A DNA stretch of 10,572 nt from Pseudomonadota bacterium (lineage in GTDB: Bacteria > Pseudomonadota > Gammaproteobacteria > Burkholderiales > Burkholderiaceae_B), in NCBI GenBank assembly GCA_023423975.1, contig JAFAEO010000060.1, positions 1 to 10,572 on the forward strand. The letters are read 5' to 3'. Shown here in pieces: positions 6,272 through 10,572 of the stretch. The position numbers were made by a program, and so were the translations under genes. The notes under the pieces were generated by a model. That model saw only the letters and a program-made list of their open reading frames with translations. It ran no database searches and was not told the DNA's origin. Within the stretch, counting starts at the first letter, position 1. Every line of letters begins with the position of its first letter.

Positions 6272-8473
6272 ATGAGAACCGCTCAGCCAGCAAGGCTCGT
6301 TTCCTCCCCCGAAACAATATTGCCGACTTCGGCCTCGCTCATGAACCGGCTGCTGGTCAATTCCCTGAGTGTCTCTGTTCTGGGGCTACCGGTGGTGGCT
6401 TACGCTCAAAGCAGCGTCGTACAGTTGACCCCAATCATGGCAAGCGCCGCCGAGGATGCACTTCCCGTACCCTACGCAGGCGGGCAGCTCGCGCGCGGCG
6501 GTGGTCTGGGCGTGCTGGGTTCGTCTGATGTCATGGATACGCCCTTTAGCACCACTAATTACACATCACAATTTCTTAACGACCAGCAAGCCCGCACACT
6601 GGCCGATGTGGTGGTCAACGAAGCATCTGTACGCGTGATGACGTCAACGGGCAGTTTCAGTGAGGATTTTCAGATCCGCGGCTTCAATGTTGACAGCCGT
6701 GATGTCGGCTTTAACGGGCTGTATGGTCTGGCCTCTTCCAACCGCATGCCGACGGCCATGATGGAACGGGTTGAAGTGCTCAAGGGGCCGGGTACCCTGA
6801 TGTATGGCATCAGCCCCAACGGCAGTATCGGCGGAAACATCAATATCGTAACTAAGCGCGCCGACGATGAACCCTTGACCCGACTGACGACAACGTACGA
6901 AAGCAAGTCAATCCTGGGTGCGCATCTGGACATGGGACGCCGCTTTGGCGATGACAAGCAATGGGGTATCCGGTTCAACGGCGTATACCGCAGTGGTCAA
7001 ACCAGTCTGGACGACGGTCGCCAGAAATTTGCCCTTGGCGCACTATCGCTGGACTACCGCTCGGCCAAACTGCGATGGTCCCTGGACAGTTACGCACAAC
7101 GTGAAAACGTTGATAACTTTCGTGCGCAGACCGGGTTCCATCCAGATAATGCAAGCATTCCCGCCGCCCCTTCTGGTCATCGCGCCATCTATTCCGGCGC
7201 CGATCTGACGATTCGCGACGCCACCATTGCCTCGCGACTGGAATACGATATATCCGACCGGTTGATGGTATATGCCGCAGCAGGCTACCACTACGGCGCC
7301 AGTGAACAGGACTTCCCTTCTGCGCGCACGACCGATGCCGTCGACGATTTGGGTAACTTCCGGGTAATCAATTCATGGTATGACGCCTATTCGCGCAACC
7401 GAACTGCAGAGATCGGCGCGCGTGCGAAATTCAATACCTTCGGCATCAACCACCTGGTAACGCTGTCAGGCTCGATTCTCAAAACAGAAGCGGGTAGCTT
7501 CTACCTATCAGCGCCATTGAGTCAGAAGATCGACTCCAATATCTATGATCCGGTGCGATTGATTCCTATGACGGGCGATCGCCAGTCTCCCAGCAAGAAT
7601 TCAGAAACCCAGCACTCCAGCATTTCCCTGACCGACACGCTGTCATTTGCAGACGATCGTATCCTGATTACCGGCGGCCTGCGCAGGCAACAGGTTAAGT
7701 CGGAGAATTTCAACCTCGCCGGTACGGTGACCTCATCCTATAATGAAAGCGCGGTATCGCCGCTTTTCGGTATTGTCGTACGCCCGCTGGACAATGTGTC
7801 GATATACGGTAACTTTACTTCAGGTCTGAGCACAGGTGGCACAGCGCCTGCCACTGCGTCCAATGCCGGTGAAGTGTTTGCGCCGTACAAGTCCAAGCAG
7901 TATGAAGCCGGCGTGAAAGTAGACTGGGGTCGCGTCATGACCACCGTCTCGGTTTTCCAGGTAGATCGTCCCAACGCAATTACCGACCCGGACACCAATA
8001 TCTACAGTTACGATGGCGAGCAGCGTAATCGCGGCGTGGAATTATCCGCTGTCGGTGAAGTAACCGACGGTTTGCGCCTGATGGCCAGCGCCACTTTTTA
8101 TAATGCCAAACTGCGCCGCACGGCGGGAGGCGTCAACCAGGGCAACCGGGCTAACGGCGTACCGAAGCGCACGTTCAACCTGGCAGCCGATTGGGACTTG
8201 CCCTGGGTGCCCGGCTTGAGCGTGGGCGCACGCGCCATTCACACCGCAGCAACCCCGTATGATGCAGAAAACACGCTCACACTGCCATCGTGGACACGCT
8301 ATGACCTGAGTGCACGCTATCGCACAACGTTCCAGGGGCGCCCGCTCACATTGCGCGCCAGCGTAGAGAACGTCTCAAACAAGAAGTACTGGCTATCGAG
8401 CAGTTCACGACTTACCGTGGCCACTGCAGCAGCACCGCGTACCGTGCTGCTCTCGGCAGAAATGGAATTTTAG
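6272..8473 (+). CDS. TonB-dependent siderophore receptor (outer membrane)
   Basis: A 733-residue outer-membrane receptor that should import a ferric siderophore using TonB energy; the ligand cannot be told from sequence. The signal peptide is long, with a polar stretch of about 23 residues before MNRLLVNSLSVSVLGLPVVA and predicted cleavage after AYA (residue 45). A TonB-box-like QLTPIMAS lies at 51-58. The plug domain (about 88-195) contains FQIRGFNVDSRD, MERVEVLKGPGTLMYG and GGNINIVTKR. The rest forms the beta barrel and ends in SAEMEF with the terminal Phe that is the usual outer-membrane assembly signal. There is no N-terminal signalling (STN) domain, so control by a surface-signalling sigma factor is unlikely; the Fur box supplies regulation. 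Start 6272 is supported by GAAGG 7 bases upstream. The in-frame ATG at 6341 would give a more usual signal peptide but lacks a ribosome site. No tonB, exbBD or siderophore genes are nearby. Confidence 0.92.
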   Translation: MRTAQPARLVSSPETILPTSASLMNRLLVNSLSVSVLGLPVVAYAQSSVVQLTPIMASAAEDALPVPYAGGQLARGGGLGVLGSSDVMDTPFSTTNYTSQFLNDQQARTLADVVVNEASVRVMTSTGSFSEDFQIRGFNVDSRDVGFNGLYGLASSNRMPTAMMERVEVLKGPGTLMYGISPNGSIGGNINIVTKRADDEPLTRLTTTYESKSILGAHLDMGRRFGDDKQWGIRFNGVYRSGQTSLDDGRQKFALGALSLDYRSAKLRWSLDSYAQRENVDNFRAQTGFHPDNASIPAAPSGHRAIYSGADLTIRDATIASRLEYDISDRLMVYAAAGYHYGASEQDFPSARTTDAVDDLGNFRVINSWYDAYSRNRTAEIGARAKFNTFGINHLVTLSGSILKTEAGSFYLSAPLSQKIDSNIYDPVRLIPMTGDRQSPSKNSETQHSSISLTDTLSFADDRILITGGLRRQQVKSENFNLAGTVTSSYNESAVSPLFGIVVRPLDNVSIYGNFTSGLSTGGTAPATASNAGEVFAPYKSKQYEAGVKVDWGRVMTTVSVFQVDRPNAITDPDTNIYSYDGEQRNRGVELSAVGEVTDGLRLMASATFYNAKLRRTAGGVNQGNRANGVPKRTFNLAADWDLPWVPGLSVGARAIHTAATPYDAENTLTLPSWTRYDLSARYRTTFQGRPLTLRASVENVSNKKYWLSSSSRLTVATAAAPRTVLLSAEMEF

Positions 8474-9184
8474 ACACTTTCGCCCGTATCTATTGCGCTT
8501 GCAATTGAAATAAATATAAATTCTGAAATTGGCTGCCACCAGTACCAGGCACGCCAGTTTCGGCAAAATAGAAAGTCCAATGATGAGATAAGAAATTCAT
8601 TTCCATGGTAGTTCCCAGTGATATTCTCCTTTGCTCTTTTACTTCATGCTGTTTTGAATTAACAGCGAAACCTCAGAAGGCAGATGAAGAAGTCATTGTT
8701 TTACATCACCAGAGAGGGGAATGTCCTTTCGCTTCAGATCACTAACAATCTATCCGTCTAAATTACCTTGATATAGCTTTGGTTTTTTTGTTGTTTCGCT
8801 CAGAAAGCGCGATTTTTAATGCCTGATCGTTGCGCGTAATCGTTGTTGTCAGAAGGTGATGGGCTGAGTGCGATTGATTTGTCGCTACTGCGTATCTGAT
8901 GATGGGAGCCATCGCGGTTGGGTTCGAATCTGAAGTTGAGCCAAGCCTTATCCCTGGCGTCGGCAGGAACCCGCTTGTGCACGAATCGCGCAGAAAATTC
9001 AAATGCAACATGCAAGCCTGATGGATTGTCAGTAAATCAGAAGGCCATCGCAAGGATCTGCACGGCGCTCTGTTGATTATCATCAAATCAGGATAAGCAG
9101 CGTGTCACACGGTCAACTAGTCAAATGATACAATGCTGCGGAAATTTTCCAATCTCATCTGCTAAGAAGGAATAGTAAGAGAGT
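8474..9184. other. Long spacer with possible gene remnants, no confident gene
   Basis: These 711 bases are more AT-rich than the flanking receptor gene and show no convincing intact gene. Two minus-strand stretches read like protein but lack good starts. One ends at 8490 and is open back to about 8680 (its ATG-started part is 8490-8606). The other lies at about 8803-9051 and is interrupted upstream by a stop codon. Neither is recognised. No tRNA or insertion-sequence ends are seen, and no clear terminator follows the receptor gene: the only nearby stem, ATTGC/GCAAT at 8492-8505, has no T-run. Confidence 0.4.
9126..9134 (+). promoter_or_regulatory. Putative extended -10 promoter of the lipoprotein gene
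   Basis: TGATACAAT (TGn plus TACAAT) forms an extended -10 element, which can work without a good -35; none is seen. It lies 50 bases before the lipoprotein start codon. About 40 bases further upstream TTGAT/ATCAA (9073-9086) forms a small operator-like inverted repeat. Confidence 0.45.
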
Positions 9185-9832
9185 ATGAAGTACGGGATAT
9201 TAACCCTGCTTGTCTTGGGTGTTTTAAGCGGTTGCTCAAACGACAAAGACCCCAGTGAAGCAAATTTCAAGAAAGCGGCGCAGGCAAATTTGGACGCGGA
9301 AGGCCCTGAGTGCTATTTCCTCAGTTATTTTCCAATCGAAACTGAACAAAGTAATCAAGAACTTCAGAACAAACTGCAGGTTTTGGAAAAAGCAGGCGTT
9401 CTGACAGTGAACGCACAGGCAAAGATCCAAATTCCCAGCCTTTTTGACAAATCCAGGGAAAAAGTGGCCCCGGGCTACGAGTTAACCGAAGAAGGCAAAA
9501 AATACTATAAAGAAAACGTTGCTCATAGCTTTGCTGCCGGACAGCTTGGCGGCCTGTGCTTTGGTAAATCCGAAATAGTGGAGATAACAAACTTCAGTGA
9601 ACCGGAAAATGCTGGGGGACAACGCATTGCTAAGGTCAAGTATACATACAAGATTAGCGGCTTACCCGAATGGGCAAAACGCCCGGAGGTCTACAATGCT
9701 TTTGACCAAGACAAAATGAATGTTCAAAATCTGAAAGCAGCGGTCGAATCGGAAAAAAAACCGATCAAGGCATCGGCTGCATTTATTCTGACCAACAAAG
9801 GCTGGATGCACAGTAAACAGTTCAGGAAATAG
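9185..9832 (+). CDS. Putative lipoprotein of unknown function
   Basis: A 215-residue exported protein. The signal peptide MKYGILTLLVLGVLSGC ends in the lipobox LSGC with Cys17 as the lipidation site. Ser18 follows, which by the Lol +2 rule points to the outer membrane. The mature part is hydrophilic with only two further cysteines (Cys43 in PECYF and Cys125 in GGLCFGK), which could form a disulfide in the periplasm. The segment LQVLEKAGVLT with YELTEEGKKYYKEN (about 65-75 and 98-111) resembles a small winged-helix-like unit. A strand-rich part follows (VKYTYKISGLPEWAKRPEV), and it closes with AAFILTNKGWMHS. I recall similar uncharacterised lipoproteins in other proteobacteria but no function. 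AAGGA lies 13 bases upstream of the ATG and AAGAGAG closer still. The gene stands alone, is more AT-rich than the core genes here, and ends in its own terminator. Confidence 0.82.
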   Translation: MKYGILTLLVLGVLSGCSNDKDPSEANFKKAAQANLDAEGPECYFLSYFPIETEQSNQELQNKLQVLEKAGVLTVNAQAKIQIPSLFDKSREKVAPGYELTEEGKKYYKENVAHSFAAGQLGGLCFGKSEIVEITNFSEPENAGGQRIAKVKYTYKISGLPEWAKRPEVYNAFDQDKMNVQNLKAAVESEKKPIKASAAFILTNKGWMHSKQFRK

Positions 9833-9848
9833 TCCTGGATCGTTTTTT
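9821..9848 (+). terminator. Intrinsic terminator overlapping the lipoprotein stop codon
   Basis: TTCAGGA (9821-9827) pairs with TCCTGGA (9833-9839), 7 base pairs including one G-U. The 5-base loop AATAG contains the TAG stop codon (9830-9832). A run of six T (9843-9848) follows after three bases. The stem is modest, but position and T-run support termination directly at the end of the gene. Confidence 0.65.
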
Positions 9849-10421
9849 CTGTTGAGAACGAGTTTATGGACATGCCTTCCGGTGCTGCCTGCTGTTCAAG
9901 AAGAATATTTAATCAAAAAATGGTTGTCCGCATGCGTTATCTAAAGGATCTGCAGACGCTATTCACACGCCGACACACTCACCTCAGGGCCTCTTGCCTG
10001 TATCAGTGGATACCAGCCCCCTTTTATTTAAATAATCATGGCCGCGTCAGCGGCCATATTAACGAGATGAGTTTGGCCAATGCTTATAACTCAGCAGGCC
10101 CTGCTGAAGGCCGTTCCGATGAAGCTTCTTTCTGAATAATCCATATGTGTCGATTCACCTATGTGACTGGTGAGAATGAGAGAACGAGAGACCAAAGTTC
10201 AGAGCAGACTCGAGAAAAGCGTGAGCTGGTCCTGAGACAAGCTATGACAGTACCACAAGCCTGCTCCCATGTACTGATGCTAAGTGAGTGATGGGGTGCT
10301 ATTGGAGAGTGATGTTTATGTTGAGGTACTCACCAGAGGGGCACAAGTGCTTATGATGAGCGTATGCCTATGTCTTTAGTCTATATATTATGGGCGTGTG
10401 TAAACCGGCCCGCCCAAAGCA
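9849..10421. other. Spacer between the lipoprotein gene and the rRNA operon end
   Basis: No confident gene is present. Visible structures are a perfect 8-base-pair hairpin ATGGCCGC/GCGGCCAT (10038-10045 and 10050-10057, loop GTCA) with no T-run, a smaller CAGCAG/CTGCTG stem (10092-10097 and 10101-10106), and TGGGCG/CGCCCA arms at 10391-10396 and 10411-10416. A purine-rich stretch around 10170-10215 lies inside a 49-codon open frame at 10145-10291 that has no ribosome site. No tRNA gene is seen downstream of the 5S gene. Confidence 0.45.
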
Positions 10422-10456
10422 CAAACGCCCCGCAATGATTAATTGCGGGGCGTTTG
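10422..10456 (-). terminator. Strong hairpin, probable terminator of the rRNA operon
   Basis: A perfect 15-base-pair stem (CAAACGCCCCGCAAT at 10422-10436, matching arm at 10442-10456, loop of five bases) lies 12 bases beyond the 3' end of the 5S rRNA in the direction of its transcription. The stem is very GC-rich in the middle and ends in GCGTTTG on the minus strand, followed by TGCTTT rather than a long T-run. Position and strength fit an rRNA operon terminator. Confidence 0.75.
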
Positions 10457-10468
10457 AAGGAATAAAAA

Positions 10469-10572
10469 GCCTGACGATGACCTACTTTCACAGATGTCCA
10501 TCCACTATCATCGGCGCAAAGGCGTTTCACTGTCCTGTTCGGGAAGGGAAGGAGTGGGTCCACCTTGCTATG
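10469..10572 (-). rRNA. rrf: 5S ribosomal RNA, 5' end cut by the window edge
   Basis: On the minus strand the sequence carries the 5S core: ATAGCAAGGTGGACCCAC, then CCCTTCCCGAACAGGACAG, GTGAAACGCCTTTGCGCCGATGATAGTGG in overlapping order, and the 3' end AAAGTAGGTCATCGTCAGGC. The terminal TCATCGTCAGGC should pair with the GCCTGATGA-type 5' end, of which about ten bases lie outside the window. The 5S RNA is part of the large ribosomal subunit. Its orientation implies that the 23S and 16S genes lie to the right of the window, transcribed leftward. Confidence 0.95.

Noticed and set aside
8927..8940. GGTTCGAATC resembling a tRNA T-loop
   Set aside because: The flanking bases do not form the five-base-pair T stem, and no anticodon or D arm is found upstream.
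8763..9086. A 107-codon minus-strand frame
   Set aside because: It has no ribosome site and no domain signals, and an alternative overlapping frame reads more like protein. Neither is strong enough to call a gene.
9866..10135. An 89-codon plus-strand frame after the lipoprotein gene
   Set aside because: It contains a perfect hairpin and a second stem, has no ribosome site and shows no protein-like pattern.
1..10572. CRISPR array, complete insertion sequence, toxin-antitoxin pair or defence system
   Set aside because: No regularly spaced repeats with spacers, no intact transposase or terminal repeats with target duplications, and no gene pair of that type was seen on either strand.

Overview
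The window looks like a chromosomal segment of a betaproteobacterium of the Burkholderiales, most probably family Alcaligenaceae (a relative of Bordetella, Achromobacter or Advenella). This rests on gene content and style: a type A RNase P RNA next to what appears to be the start of the mraZ/dcw cell-division cluster, a class II dihydroorotase, a small SWIB-domain protein, and 5S rRNA of betaproteobacterial type. The genus is an inference; no search was run. Coding regions of the left two thirds are fairly GC-rich, while several intergenic stretches and the region to the right of about 8480 are clearly more AT-rich.

Layout from left to right. Positions 1-280 hold no gene. They carry a promoter and a 10-bp-phased array of TGGGA-like repeats reading leftward, which I interpret as the MraZ operator of a cell-division cluster starting just outside the left edge. 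Next comes rnpB (about 281-660, minus), then uup (795-2615, plus), an ABC-F ATPase. Uup abuts tail to tail, with no base between the stop codons, a family 3 O-methyltransferase gene (2616-3296, minus). Upstream of that, on the same strand, is pyrC (3597-4658). A long AT-rich, hairpin-containing spacer separates pyrC from a divergent SWIB-domain gene (5127-5402, plus), which ends in a textbook bidirectional terminator. A DsrE-like gene (5674-5988, minus) lies back to back with a Fur-box-controlled TonB-dependent siderophore receptor (6272-8473, plus).

The right third is sparse: a 711-base spacer with possible gene debris, a lone lipoprotein gene of unknown function (9185-9832), another spacer with hairpins, and finally the 3' part of a 5S rRNA (10469 to the edge, minus), which marks the end of an rRNA operon entering from the right.

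Most of this is housekeeping: tRNA maturation (rnpB), translation and DNA-repair-associated ATPase (uup), pyrimidine synthesis (pyrC), ribosome (5S). Iron uptake (the receptor) and the unknown lipoprotein are the accessory parts. I found no CRISPR array, complete insertion sequence, phage gene or new multi-gene system. The most unusual observation is a single-base departure from the near-universal core of RNase P RNA (position 618), in the helix P4 metal-binding site, with no compensating change in the opposite strand.
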